A stretch of 64,000 nt of DNA from Sphingobacteriaceae bacterium (GTDB lineage Bacteria; Bacteroidota; Bacteroidia; Sphingobacteriales; Sphingobacteriaceae). Where the stretch lies: positions 186,001 to 250,000 of the forward strand of contig JAGIAD010000002.1 in assembly GCA_017745075.1 (NCBI GenBank), written 5' to 3'. The notes below the pieces were generated by a model. The model was not told the origin of the DNA. It saw only the letters and a program-made list of their open reading frames with translations, and searched no databases. This document shows positions 43,200 to 51,881 of this stretch, in pieces. How positions within the stretch are numbered: the first letter of the stretch is position 1; each line of letters starts with the position of its first letter. The position numbers were made by a program, and so were the translations under genes.

Positions 43200-44198
43200 C
43201 TACTCAGAGTCGTATGCCCATTTAAGGTAAACCGATCCCCAGGTAAAGCCGCCACCAAAGGCCGCTAAAATGATATTATCGCCTTTTTTCAATCTGCTTT
43301 CCCATTCCCATAAACATAAAGGGATGGTTCCGTTGGTTGTATTTCCATAACGCTCGATATTGATCATTACCTTATCGGTTGTTACTCCCATGCGATTTGC
43401 AGTGGCATCGATAATGCGTTTATTAGCTTGATGAGGTACCAACCAGGCAACATCTTCAGCGGTTAAGCTGTTACGTTCCATAATTTCGGCAGCCACATCG
43501 GCCATATTGGTTACCGCGAATTTAAATACGGTAGGGCCCTCCTGGTGTGCAAAATGCTCTTTGGCATCAACGGTTTCGTGGGTTGCCGGTTTAACGGAAC
43601 CACCGGCTTTCATGCCCAGGAAATCTCTTCCGGAACCATCAGTTCTCAAAATTGAATCCTGAACGCCTAAACCTTCTTCGTTTGGCTCTAATAGGGCACA
43701 ACCGCAACCATCGCCAAAAATAATGCAGGTTGTACGGTCTTCATAGTTAATAATCGACGACATTTTATCGCCGCCAACTACCAATACTTTTTTGTGTCTG
43801 CCCGATTCGATAAAAGATGCACCTGTTGAAAGGCCGAAAATAAAGCCTGAACAGGCCGCCTGTAAATCGTAACCCCATGCATTGGTTGCACCAATTTTAT
43901 CAGCCAAAACGTTTGCAGTTGCAGGGAAAGTAAAATCAGGAGTAGTGGTGCAAAAGATAATCAGTTCAATTTCCTTTGCATCAATTCCTCTCTTTTTAAG
44001 TAAACCATTTACAGCATGAACAGCCATATCTGAAGTACCCAGGCCTTCTCCCTTTAAAATTCTACGTTCTTTAATCCCCGTTCTGCTGGTAATCCATTCA
44101 TCCGAAGTGTCAACAATGGTTTCTAACTCTGCGTTTGTAAGCACATAGTCGGGAACGTAACCATTTACTGCTGTAATAGCAGCGTGAATTTTACTCAT
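43200..44198 (-). CDS. fabH: 3-oxoacyl-ACP synthase III (first FabH)
   Basis: This 332-residue condensing enzyme begins fatty acid synthesis from acetyl-CoA and malonyl-ACP. The catalytic triad is present: Cys in [13 protein letters not shown] (about residue 113), His in [10 protein letters not shown] and Asn in [11 protein letters not shown]. It follows plsX by 18 bp and precedes accB in the usual lipid synthesis block. A second FabH-like protein is encoded at 51882. Confidence 0.96.
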   Translation of the reverse strand: MSKIHAAITAVNGYVPDYVLTNAELETIVDTSDEWITSRTGIKERRILKGEGLGTSDMAVHAVNGLLKKRGIDAKEIELIIFCTTTPDFTFPATANVLADKIGATNAWGYDLQAACSGFIFGLSTGASFIESGRHKKVLVVGGDKMSSIINYEDRTTCIIFGDGCGCALLEPNEEGLGVQDSILRTDGSGRDFLGMKAGGSVKPATHETVDAKEHFAHQEGPTVFKFAVTNMADVAAEIMERNSLTAEDVAWLVPHQANKRIIDATANRMGVTTDKVMINIERYGNTTNGTIPLCLWEWESRLKKGDNIILAAFGGGFTWGSVYLKWAYDSE

Positions 44199-44216
44199 TT
44201 TAAGAATTTTAATAAA

Positions 44217-45155
44217 TTATTTAAATGCCATTCTAATTTTTTCTACCAATCCGGTTGTAATCATTTCCCGGGATTGCAGAACCATATTTTTAACAGCTAA
44301 CGGGCTGGAAATCCCATGTCCGATAACAACAGGGGCATTAACACCTAAAACCGGGCTTCCGCCGTACTGTTCATAATTAAAACGATCGAAGAACTCATCT
44401 TTAAGTCCTTTTTTGATGGTAAGCACGTAAAATGATTCTGCTAATTTTAGCATTACATTTCCGGTAAAACCATCACACACAATTACATCAGCTTTATCGT
44501 TAAATAAATCCCTTCCTTCCACATTTCCAACAAAGTTGAACAGGTTGGTTTCTTTCATTAACGGGAAGGTTGCCATGCTTAGCATATTTCCTTTCTCGTC
44601 TTCCTCACCGATATTCATCAGGGCAACCTTTGGGTCGTTGATCTGCAAAAGATTTTCTGCATATAAACTACCTAGAACACCAAATTGTAATAAAATATCG
44701 GGTTTACAGTCGGCATTTGCACCTACATCTAACAGTAAGCCGGTACCGCCTTTAATTTTCGGAAGAATTGTACATAAACAAGGGCGGATAATGCCCGGAA
44801 TGGTTTTAACGCTAAAAACTGCGCCAACCAGCATGGCTCCAGAGTTACCAGCACTTGCAAAAGAATCGATTTTACCTTCTTTTAAAAGATTAAAACCAAC
44901 TGCTATGCTCGAATTTGGTTTCTGAACGATTGCTTTGGTAGGATGTTCGCCCATACCAATTACTTCATCGGTGTGAACGTATTCAAAATGATCAGGATTA
45001 AAGCCTTCTTCTGCTAGAATGGGTTTAATCTGTTCAGTATCGCCAATAAGAACTAAATGCTCTCCGGCGTTAAGCGATTGATGAGCTGCTATTGCTCCCA
45101 AAACAATTGCCTTGGGAGCATAGTCTCCGCCCATTATGTCGAGGCCTATTTTCAT
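44217..45155 (-). CDS. plsX: Phosphate acyltransferase PlsX
   Basis: This 312-residue enzyme makes acyl-phosphate from acyl-ACP for phospholipid synthesis. N-terminal KIGLDIMGGDYAPKAIVLG is the family signature, with SAGNSGAMLVGAVF near residue 104 and CDGFTGNVMLKLAE near residue 225. It is part of the order yceD-rpmF-plsX-fabH, widely conserved in bacteria. Confidence 0.97.
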   Translation of the reverse strand: MKIGLDIMGGDYAPKAIVLGAIAAHQSLNAGEHLVLIGDTEQIKPILAEEGFNPDHFEYVHTDEVIGMGEHPTKAIVQKPNSSIAVGFNLLKEGKIDSFASAGNSGAMLVGAVFSVKTIPGIIRPCLCTILPKIKGGTGLLLDVGANADCKPDILLQFGVLGSLYAENLLQINDPKVALMNIGEEDEKGNMLSMATFPLMKETNLFNFVGNVEGRDLFNDKADVIVCDGFTGNVMLKLAESFYVLTIKKGLKDEFFDRFNYEQYGGSPVLGVNAPVVIGHGISSPLAVKNMVLQSREMITTGLVEKIRMAFK

Positions 45156-45254
45156 AGAAAAAATCTGTTTGTGTTAAGTCAGGATAGTCCTGAATTTTCA
45201 GTTGACTAAGGTATGACTAAAGCCGCTGAAAACACAAACAATTTTTTAAGAAAA

Positions 45255-45446
45255 TTACCCAATCTGAGTATTTTCGATAACCAGTTTGCCGTTGTAGTAT
45301 AGGTTACCATCAACGTTGTAAGCACGGTGAGGTACGTGAATAGCACCTGTTGCCGAGCATGTTGCTAAAGAAGGAGTAACAGCTTTATAGTGTGTTCTTC
45401 TTTTATTTTTTCTCTGTTTCGAGATTTTCCGTTTTGGATGTGCCAT
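45255..45446 (-). CDS. rpmF: Large ribosomal subunit protein bL32
   Basis: This 63-residue basic protein begins MAHPKRKISKQRKNKRRTH and has the Bacteroidota type without the zinc CxxC pairs. It follows yceD by 15 bp. The length and lysine/arginine content fit bL32. Confidence 0.97.
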   Translation of the reverse strand: MAHPKRKISKQRKNKRRTHYKAVTPSLATCSATGAIHVPHRAYNVDGNLYYNGKLVIENTQIG

Positions 45447-45461
45447 TGGTGTATAATCTAA

Positions 45462-45992
45462 TTATTTTTTTAACTTATTAAGGGCTTCCCAACGTGGGTC
45501 GCTTGTTTGTTCATTTTCTTCAGCCTGGTTTTCGATCGATAATTGATTTAAACGGTCAATCATCTCCTGATCGCAATCTTTACCTGCCTGCTCGCAGTTT
45601 TTGATATAAGGTACCGCTACGTTAATCATTTCGTATAAAGGCCCCGATATATCAATCTCGGTATCTTTACGGCTTAGCGTAATAATTTCCTCATTATCGC
45701 TCTCCAGTTCATCTTCAGCAAACTTTACAATCTGCCTTTCATAAAGATTTATTGGCAAGGGAAACTCAGATAAACATTTATCGCAATCTAAATTTACGGT
45801 ACCAATAACTTTGAATTTTAGAAGCAACATGGTCTCTTGTTTCTCAAGTTCCAGGTCTACTTTTAAATTTCCACTTTTAATTAACGAATACTCAAATGCA
45901 TTAAAAAAGCGATCATCAAGCTCATAATCAAACTGATGAGTTCCCAATTTTAATCCGGTAAACGGTAATGAAAATTGTTTTAGTGGGTTCAA
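45462..45992 (-). CDS. yceD: YceD/DUF177 family protein
   Basis: This 176-residue protein contains the DUF177 block LDCDKCLSEFPLPINL near residue 73, with the CxxC, and an acidic region (FAEDELESDNEEII) after it. It sits upstream of rpmF, as yceD does in most bacteria, where it is linked to 23S rRNA and ribosome formation. The C-terminal DPRWEALNKLKK is the usual ending. Confidence 0.9.
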   Translation of the reverse strand: MNPLKQFSLPFTGLKLGTHQFDYELDDRFFNAFEYSLIKSGNLKVDLELEKQETMLLLKFKVIGTVNLDCDKCLSEFPLPINLYERQIVKFAEDELESDNEEIITLSRKDTEIDISGPLYEMINVAVPYIKNCEQAGKDCDQEMIDRLNQLSIENQAEENEQTSDPRWEALNKLKK

Positions 45993-46107
45993 AGTACTGT
46001 AAAATTTTAGCCTGCAAATGTAGGGATAAAAAAATTAGATTAAAAATGTTTTTTGAAAATTGTTGATGTTAACTCTTGATTTTTAGATCTTACAGGTGTT
46101 CTGGTTG

Positions 46108-46203
46108 GTCGGGATTTGCAATCCCGACTTTAGGTAAAGGATTTTTAATCCCTGGGTGGACTGCAAATCTGCAGTTCAGCTAGCCAGGATTGTAAATCCT
46201 GGC
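46108..46203. repeat. Block of four successive small palindromes
   Basis: In order: GTCGGGATT-TGC-AATCCCGAC (46108-46128), GGATT-TTT-AATCC (46139-46151), an 8-bp stem around CTGCA-AATC-TGCAG (46158-46177) and GCCAGGATT-GTA-AATCCTGGC (46183-46203). All share a GGATT/AATCC-like core. The last ends 8 bp before the sulfurtransferase stop, so it may also stop transcription. Confidence 0.85.
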
Positions 46204-46211
46204 CAATAAAA

Positions 46212-47057
46212 TTACTGACCAGCCAATACCATTTCCTTATTATTCCTGCTCCATTCGCTCCACGAGCCAACATAAAGCTTAGGAATGGGCAAACCTGCAT
46301 AATCCATAGCCAAAAGGGTATGGCATGCAGTAATGCCAGAGCCGCAGTGTACAATTACATTTTCGGGTTTTACGTGCGCCAGGGCTTCTGCATATTTTTC
46401 TTTCAATATTTCGGGAGCAAGGAAAGCGCCGGTTGTATCTAGGTTTTCGGTATAAGGAATATTGGCTGCGCCTGGGATATGTCCGGCAATCAAATCAATA
46501 GGTTCAGTTAGACCGGCAAAACGGTTGGCATCGCGTACATCGATTACTATATAATCGTCGGTCCTGGCTACTTTTTCTACTTCATTGATGTCAGATAAGG
46601 GTAAGTTCCAGGCTGTGATTTCGTATTTTTCAACAGATTTTGGAATTTCTACTTTATCTGTGGTGGGGAAGCCTGCTTTAACAGCCGCCTGGAAACCGCC
46701 GTCTATTACCTGCACTTTTTCATGTCCAATGGCCTTGAGCATCCACCATAATCTTGCTGCCGCATTACCTCCGTTTTTATCATCGTACACAATAACATGG
46801 CTATGTTTGGTAATCCCCAATTTCTGTAAAACGGCAGAAAACTGATCAAAAGTGGGTAAAGGGTGCCGTCCGCCCGCTGCAAAATCGCCAATATTGGCCA
46901 GGTCTTCATTTACATCGGCAAAAAGTGCGCCTGCTAAATGCTGCTCATCGTACCTGGCTTTTGAGCCGGCACTCGCATCGATGATTACAATTTCTTCATC
47001 CTGGTTTAACCAGGTTAATTCTGAGGGTTTTATAATAGGTGATAATTTGTTTTCCAT
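46212..47057 (-). CDS. Sulfurtransferase (tandem rhodanese domains)
   Basis: This 281-residue protein has two rhodanese-like domains: an inactive N-terminal one (IIDASAGSKARYDEQHLAGALFAD) and an active C-terminal one whose loop VHCGSGITACHTLL holds the catalytic Cys near residue 238. The CGSGxTA loop points to 3-mercaptopyruvate sulfurtransferase rather than thiosulfate rhodanese (CRxGxR/T). It is probably a cytoplasmic enzyme of cysteine breakdown. Confidence 0.92.
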   Translation of the reverse strand: MENKLSPIIKPSELTWLNQDEEIVIIDASAGSKARYDEQHLAGALFADVNEDLANIGDFAAGGRHPLPTFDQFSAVLQKLGITKHSHVIVYDDKNGGNAAARLWWMLKAIGHEKVQVIDGGFQAAVKAGFPTTDKVEIPKSVEKYEITAWNLPLSDINEVEKVARTDDYIVIDVRDANRFAGLTEPIDLIAGHIPGAANIPYTENLDTTGAFLAPEILKEKYAEALAHVKPENVIVHCGSGITACHTLLAMDYAGLPIPKLYVGSWSEWSRNNKEMVLAGQ

Positions 47058-47068
47058 ATCTATATCCT

Positions 47069-47644
47069 TTATCCGTAATTAAACCAAACAGTATTTGCGC
47101 CATTGGCCTTTGCGTATTCTAGAAATTTTCTAAAATTTCTTAAATCCTGACCAAAATTGTTGCCAATATATCCTTCCCCTTTATCAAGGTCAAAGTCGGT
47201 GAAATAATATTCATAGTCCAAAGTATCGTTGCCATGACTATTTAATTTCTCGCTTAGGTTACAAAATTTTGAAAGCTTCTCAATCATCGTTTTTATCGTT
47301 TCCAAAACGAGATCTATATTCCCATTTAGTTTTTCTTTATTTGCAGCAATTTGCTCAAAAACTACTTGTTTTTCTTTTTCATTTTCGGCAACCATTAATC
47401 TGTAATCTATATATTCCTCATCCCAGTATTGTTCCATATCGTACAGAACTGTAATATCTGTTTTGATCATTCTACTTATCTGATCAAGCTCAGTTTCCCC
47501 ACTAATAACGTTTTTCCTGGACATTAGGTTGCAAAAAGTTCTGCTTAAACTATGTTGATTGAAATAATCGGTATGGCTATATGCATTTTGAAGAGAAAAT
47601 AATTCCTCGTGATTATTGGTAATTAGGTGAATGTCAAGTCCCAT
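47069..47644 (-). CDS. Protein of unknown function
   Basis: A start at the ATG of MGLDIHLITNNHEELFSLQ (47644) gives 191 residues; the frame also has an upstream MNRKLL start at 47662. I do not recognise the family. The protein is mostly alpha-helical in the middle (EKQVVFEQIAANKEKLNGNI), with an acidic DFDLDKGEGYIGNNFGQDLRN block before a final VWFNYG. No signal peptide or membrane segment. Its stop lies 11 bp before the sulfurtransferase start. Confidence 0.6.
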   Translation of the reverse strand: MGLDIHLITNNHEELFSLQNAYSHTDYFNQHSLSRTFCNLMSRKNVISGETELDQISRMIKTDITVLYDMEQYWDEEYIDYRLMVAENEKEKQVVFEQIAANKEKLNGNIDLVLETIKTMIEKLSKFCNLSEKLNSHGNDTLDYEYYFTDFDLDKGEGYIGNNFGQDLRNFRKFLEYAKANGANTVWFNYG

Positions 47645-47979
47645 AAGCAGCTTTCTGTTCAATTTTTGGCAAGATAAGAGATTTTGGAAATCGTACCTAA
47701 TTCATTTTTCGCTGTTAAAGCGAGTAATTCCAAACAGATATAATTTACCAATATTAACTCAGTTCCTCTTAAGCTTTCGGGTGCATGTTTGGTAATTAAA
47801 AGAAGAAAATAAAGGAAATTTAGAGTATTGAATATCTTCTACAGATTTCTCCGCTACGGTCGAAATGACGATTTTTCTTAGAGTCTGGTTTTTAAACATC
47901 CAATCTTCGGACTACTTGCGGACTTCTGACCTTTGGCTTTAGTCTTTACGCTTTGGTCTTTCAATTAACCTTCCACCTT
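47645..47979. other. 335-bp spacer with repeat fragments
   Basis: No gene is seen. Half a CGTCATTTCGA repeat (ATTTCTCCGCTACGGTCGAAATGACG, near 47845-47870) and TCTTTAG/TTTGG words near 47925-47965 (like those flanking the four-helix-bundle gene) fill it. Confidence 0.6.
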
Positions 47980-49059
47980 TTAAGAAGCATCATCTTTTAT
48001 ATCAAACTGTGTTTCTACCACTTTACCGCCAGTGCGCAACTGGTTTTTTAACATTTCTTCCTGTTCCCTGCGGTTTTTCACAATGTGGATGGCCGAAAAT
48101 AAAGCTTCGGTAAATGAAGTCGGATCGGCTAAATCTTTACCCGCAATATCATAACCTGTTCCATGATCGGGAGAGGTGCGGACGAAGTTTAAACCAGCGG
48201 TATAATTTACGCCATTATGGAAAGCTAATGTTTTAAAAGGAATCAGCCCCTGGTCGTGGTACATGGCCAGAACTGCGTCGAACTGCCTGTAGCTGCCATT
48301 ACCAAAAAAGCCATCAGCTGGATATGGACCAAAACAAATAATGCCTTTGTCAAAAGCTTCCTGAATGGCCGGGGTAATAATTTCAGCTTCCTCGGTACCC
48401 AATAAACCATTATCGCTGGCATGTGGATTTAAGCCCAGAACTGCAATTTTCGGTTTTTCGATCCAAAAATCTTTTTTCAGACTTTCGTTGATCAGCTTTA
48501 ATTTATTAACTATTTTATCTTTTGTAATTGATGAAGGAACATCTTTTATTGGGATATGGCCGGTAACAACGCCTACCCGTAAATTTTCGCTGATCAAAAA
48601 CATCAGCACATCTTTACTTCCACTTTTTTCTTGCAGATATTCGGTGTGGCCCGGAAAAGCAAAAGTTTCTGATTGAATGTTGTGTTTATTGATCGGAGCG
48701 GTAACCAGGGCATCAATATCGCCGTTTACCAGATCAGCAGTAGCACGTTCTAACGATAAAAGCGCATACTTACCACCCGTTGCGGTAACCTGGCCCAGTT
48801 CTATTTTCACATCTTCTTCCCAGCAATTGATCATGTTTGCTCTTTTTGCCTGTGCCTGATTGGCCTGGCTGATCACGTTAAAGCTGAAATCGCCCAGGCT
48901 GTTTGCCTTTCTGTGAAAAGAGGAAACTTTGGTGTGGCCATAAACAATTGGCGTACAGTAATTTAAAATGGCTGGATTTGATAATGTTTTAATAATTACC
49001 TCTAAACCTATACCGTTTATGTCGCCTATACTGATGCCAATTTTAAGTTTATTGCTCAT
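47980..49059 (-). CDS. pdxA: 4-hydroxythreonine-4-phosphate dehydrogenase
   Basis: This 359-residue enzyme of the deoxyxylulose-dependent vitamin B6 route oxidises 4-phosphohydroxy-threonine. GDINGIGLEVIIKTL (N-terminal), FPGHTEYLQEKSG with a metal histidine, YHDQGLIPFK and SPDHGTGYDIAGK with further metal ligands are present and in order. It is divergent from rsmA. Confidence 0.95.
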   Translation of the reverse strand: MSNKLKIGISIGDINGIGLEVIIKTLSNPAILNYCTPIVYGHTKVSSFHRKANSLGDFSFNVISQANQAQAKRANMINCWEEDVKIELGQVTATGGKYALLSLERATADLVNGDIDALVTAPINKHNIQSETFAFPGHTEYLQEKSGSKDVLMFLISENLRVGVVTGHIPIKDVPSSITKDKIVNKLKLINESLKKDFWIEKPKIAVLGLNPHASDNGLLGTEEAEIITPAIQEAFDKGIICFGPYPADGFFGNGSYRQFDAVLAMYHDQGLIPFKTLAFHNGVNYTAGLNFVRTSPDHGTGYDIAGKDLADPTSFTEALFSAIHIVKNRREQEEMLKNQLRTGGKVVETQFDIKDDAS

Positions 49060-49129
49060 AATTACTGGAAAATTTTAGCGCAAATTACTGATTTTCGTTT
49101 AAAGAGGTGCTTAACGGATAAAAATTAGT

Positions 49130-49145
49130 TATTTTGTACAAAATA
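49130..49145. promoter_or_regulatory. Perfect 16-bp palindrome between pdxA and rsmA
   Basis: TATTTTGT/ACAAAATA is a perfect dyad in the pdxA-rsmA divergent spacer. It could be an operator, or chance in AT-rich DNA; no second copy was seen nearby. Confidence 0.35.
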
Positions 49146-49253
49146 GAGTAGCCAAGGAAACACGGTTTGCACGGAGAGGGGGAAAAGGTTTTCCCATTTT
49201 TTCAGAAAATTTTTCTGTGGTTTCTGTGCCTCCGTGGCAAAATAAAGCGTAAG

Positions 49254-50039
49254 ATGAGTTTAGTAAAAGCAAAAAAGCATTTAGGTCAGCATTTCTTAAC
49301 CGATAAAGGCATTGCCAACCGTATTGTCGAGGCCTTGGTAAATACCGATAAATACCACCAGGTTTTAGAGGTGGGGCCGGGGATGGGCATCCTGTCTGAT
49401 TTTTTGTTGCAGCGGAAAGACCTAGAAACCTATCTGATTGATATTGATACCGAATCTTACCACTTTTTAAATGAGAAATATCCGCAGCTTGGCGACCGCC
49501 TGATTAACGGTGATTTTTTGAAACTTAATTTTGATGATGTTTTTCCCGGTCAATTTGCCATCATTGGTAATTTTCCATACAATATTTCTTCGCAGATTTT
49601 ATTTAAGATTTTAGATAACCGCCACAAGGTGGTAGAGATGGTGGGGATGTTCCAAAAAGAAGTGGCCCAGCGTTGCGCCGCACCTGCAGGCAGTAAAGAA
49701 TATGGTATTTTAAGCGTATTTCTTCAGGCTTATTATAAGATCGAATACCTGATGACCGTTAAACCCGGAACATTTAATCCGCCGCCAAAAGTACATTCAG
49801 CCGTGATCCGCTTAACCCGGAACGAAGTGGAGACTTTAGACTGTGATGAGAAGTTATTTTGGCGTGTAGTTAAGGCTGGTTTCAACCAACGTAGAAAAAC
49901 CCTGCGTAATGCCGTTTCTGCCGTGATGCCAAAAGATAAAATGGACGATCATATTTATTTCGAAAAGCGTGCGGAGCAATTAACTGTTGCCGATTTTGTG
50001 ACCTTAACGCAGCACGTGAGTAAGTTGATGGAAGCTTAG
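49254..50039 (+). CDS. rsmA: 16S rRNA (A1518/A1519) dimethyltransferase
   Basis: The ATG at 49254 (MSLVKAKKHLGQHFLTD) gives 261 residues; the longer frame from 49167 covers repeat-derived words. SAM motif EVGPGMGILSDFLL (about 39-52) and the catalytic NFPYNISSQIL (about 105-115) are intact. The enzyme dimethylates two adenines of helix 45. It sits alone after a CACGGAG/CTCCGTG word repeat at 49158-49245. Confidence 0.96.
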   Translation: MSLVKAKKHLGQHFLTDKGIANRIVEALVNTDKYHQVLEVGPGMGILSDFLLQRKDLETYLIDIDTESYHFLNEKYPQLGDRLINGDFLKLNFDDVFPGQFAIIGNFPYNISSQILFKILDNRHKVVEMVGMFQKEVAQRCAAPAGSKEYGILSVFLQAYYKIEYLMTVKPGTFNPPPKVHSAVIRLTRNEVETLDCDEKLFWRVVKAGFNQRRKTLRNAVSAVMPKDKMDDHIYFEKRAEQLTVADFVTLTQHVSKLMEA

Positions 50040-50556
50040 CGACTTTTTTGTTAAGCTGAGAGGCACGAAACATCTATTTCATAGGGTATGGGTTTATACT
50101 ATCGGTTGGTGTTTTACCGGCCAAAATAGAATTTGGAAATGAGCAGTCAGTGATTCTTGGTGGTGTGCAGCCCCGCTTTCGCTTATAGTTCTCGCTGCGC
50201 TCCGGGCTATTCCGCTCAATCTGGTTTAGGAACAAGGGTTTCTGCAGCCATGTCCTTAAGTTAAGATTTTTAGCCACAGATGCACACAGATAAACACGGA
50301 TTTTTATATCTGTGTTCATCCTTTTTATCTGTGGTTAAATTACGTCTACCTGCATCTAGGGTTTAACTTAACTACATTGAGCGTTACCCTGGAGCAACGA
50401 GGTACGAGGATCGGTTGGTGTCTTACCGAACGAAATAGCGTCAGGAAATGAGCATCCTGTGGTTTTTGGTAGCAATCAGCTGCTCGTGTTTTCTTGCAAA
50501 TCCGTGATTATTTTCATTGAATTTCTCCTTTCCTTTGCGGCATAATTTTAAACATC
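50040..50556. repeat. 517-bp spacer with a duplicated 70-bp segment and a CAGAT inverted repeat
   Basis: No gene is supported. A 70-bp segment at 50101-50170 is repeated at 50410-50479 with about 18 differences by eye count (ATCGGTTGGTGT and GGAAATGAGCA are fully kept). On the minus strand both would read close to CSFPxxIxxGKTPTD in one frame. Between them lies CCACAGAT...ATCTGTGG (50274-50334), related to 11967-12012. The spacer seems to be a mosaic of decayed elements. Confidence 0.6.
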
Positions 50557-51156
50557 ATGGTTAATTACAGCGAAATTTTCAGCGAACAAGGAATGGATTA
50601 TCAAACTTACCGCGCATTGATTGATCAACTTCTGTTAGAGGGAAAGACTACTGGTGATGTAACTTACGATTTGCACTATACTAAAATGAATGTGCAAAGG
50701 ATGAATCGCGTGGATAAAACGATTAGCTTAAATGATGAGTTGATTTCAAGCATTGGTCGTCTTAAGGAAAATTATAAATTTTTAGTAATTACTGAAGGAT
50801 GGTGCGGCGATGCTGCCCAGATTGTTCCGGTGTTTAATAAAATTGCGGTTGCATCGTTAGGTAAAATTGACCTGAGATTTGTTCTTAGAGATAAAAATCT
50901 GCCATTAATTGATGCGCATTTAACTAATGGTGGAAGAGCAATCCCCGTTTTAATTGTATTAAATCAATCTGCAGATCAAGTTCTGGCAACCTGGGGTCCA
51001 AGACCACAAATTTTGCAGGAGCTTTTAAAGGAATGGAGGAAAGAAATTACCGAAATGCCGGTTTTGGCAGAAAAACTTCACGGATGGTATGCTAAAGATA
51101 AAACACAAACCACGCAGCAGGGATTAAATGATCTTTTGGAAGGTTTGGAGAGTTAA
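50557..51156 (+). CDS. Thioredoxin-family protein
   Basis: This 199-residue protein has FLVITEGWCGDAAQIVPVFN (about residues 75-94), where WCGD replaces the classical WCGPC, so it keeps one cysteine only. A late cis-Pro-like RAIPVLIVLN (about 128-137) fits the thioredoxin fold. No signal peptide, hence cytoplasmic. With a single active-site cysteine it may bind or reduce by a monothiol route; role unknown. Confidence 0.82.
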   Translation: MVNYSEIFSEQGMDYQTYRALIDQLLLEGKTTGDVTYDLHYTKMNVQRMNRVDKTISLNDELISSIGRLKENYKFLVITEGWCGDAAQIVPVFNKIAVASLGKIDLRFVLRDKNLPLIDAHLTNGGRAIPVLIVLNQSADQVLATWGPRPQILQELLKEWRKEITEMPVLAEKLHGWYAKDKTQTTQQGLNDLLEGLES

Positions 51157-51170
51157 TTTTTGTGGAATAG

Positions 51171-51349
51171 TCGTTATTTCGACTGAAACGCAGTGAAATG
51201 GAGATCCTTCGACTACGCTCAGGATGAAAAAAAATGGGCGTCATCTCGACCGGAACGCAGTGGAGTGGAGAGATCTATCTCGAGAAATATCCAACTGCGC
51301 TGAACACTTATCTGGTTCTAAACTACGGTGCACTCCACTCGAAATGACG
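51171..51349. repeat. Two adjoining CGTCATTTCGA-family repeats
   Basis: A shortened copy (from 51171, TCGTTATTTCGACTGAAACG) is followed by a fuller copy at 51239-51349 starting CGTCATCTCGACCGG and ending CCACTCGAAATGACG. Related to 18092-18195. Confidence 0.8.
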
Positions 51350-51384
51350 GTATTGCGAGGGTCGTTCGCGAGAAAAATAATCTT

Positions 51385-51666
51385 TTAATCTACAGTAACA
51401 GTCAGACCCTCTTGCTGTAAAATTTTGCGGTATACTTCCATTTCGGTAAAAGATCCTTCTAAAACAGGGCATTTACCTTCATTATGCACTTTCCACGCAA
51501 TTTTTTCGGCCTGCGATTCGTTATAATCCAAATATTTCATCATGCAATAAATCACATGATCAAAGGTATTGATATCATCATTCCACAAAATAAGGCGATG
51601 TACAGTTTTAAGGGAAGTTAAAATCTCTTCGAGCGTAAAGGTCTCTTCTTTGGTTTCTGTAGACAT
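51385..51666 (-). CDS. clpS: ATP-dependent Clp protease adaptor ClpS
   Basis: This 93-residue adaptor delivers N-degron substrates to ClpAP/ClpCP. LILWNDDINTFDHVIYCMMKY (from about residue 26) is the N-degron binding signature, with the NDD acidic patch. AWKVHNEGKCPVLEGSFTEME is the second conserved block. No clpA gene is adjacent. Confidence 0.95.
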   Translation of the reverse strand: MSTETKEETFTLEEILTSLKTVHRLILWNDDINTFDHVIYCMMKYLDYNESQAEKIAWKVHNEGKCPVLEGSFTEMEVYRKILQQEGLTVTVD

Positions 51667-51881
51667 GGTGCAAAAATAACTATTTTTATGTAAGATGTAA
51701 TAGGTAAAATGGATGATAATCTGACTTATATCGAAATATCTGGTCCTGGGTTTATAATCGTATCGTTCAGTGGATGGTATTTTTGATTAATAAAGTCTGT
51801 ACTGCATCTTACATCGTACATTTTACATATTCTTCCGCCTCTTTTAATACATTTGCTAACCAAATAATAATAAATACAAGT

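Noticed and set aside
50074..50319. 81-residue minus-strand protein after rsmA
   Set aside because: It spans a duplicated segment and an inverted repeat; part of it is found again in the second copy, so repeat origin is likelier.
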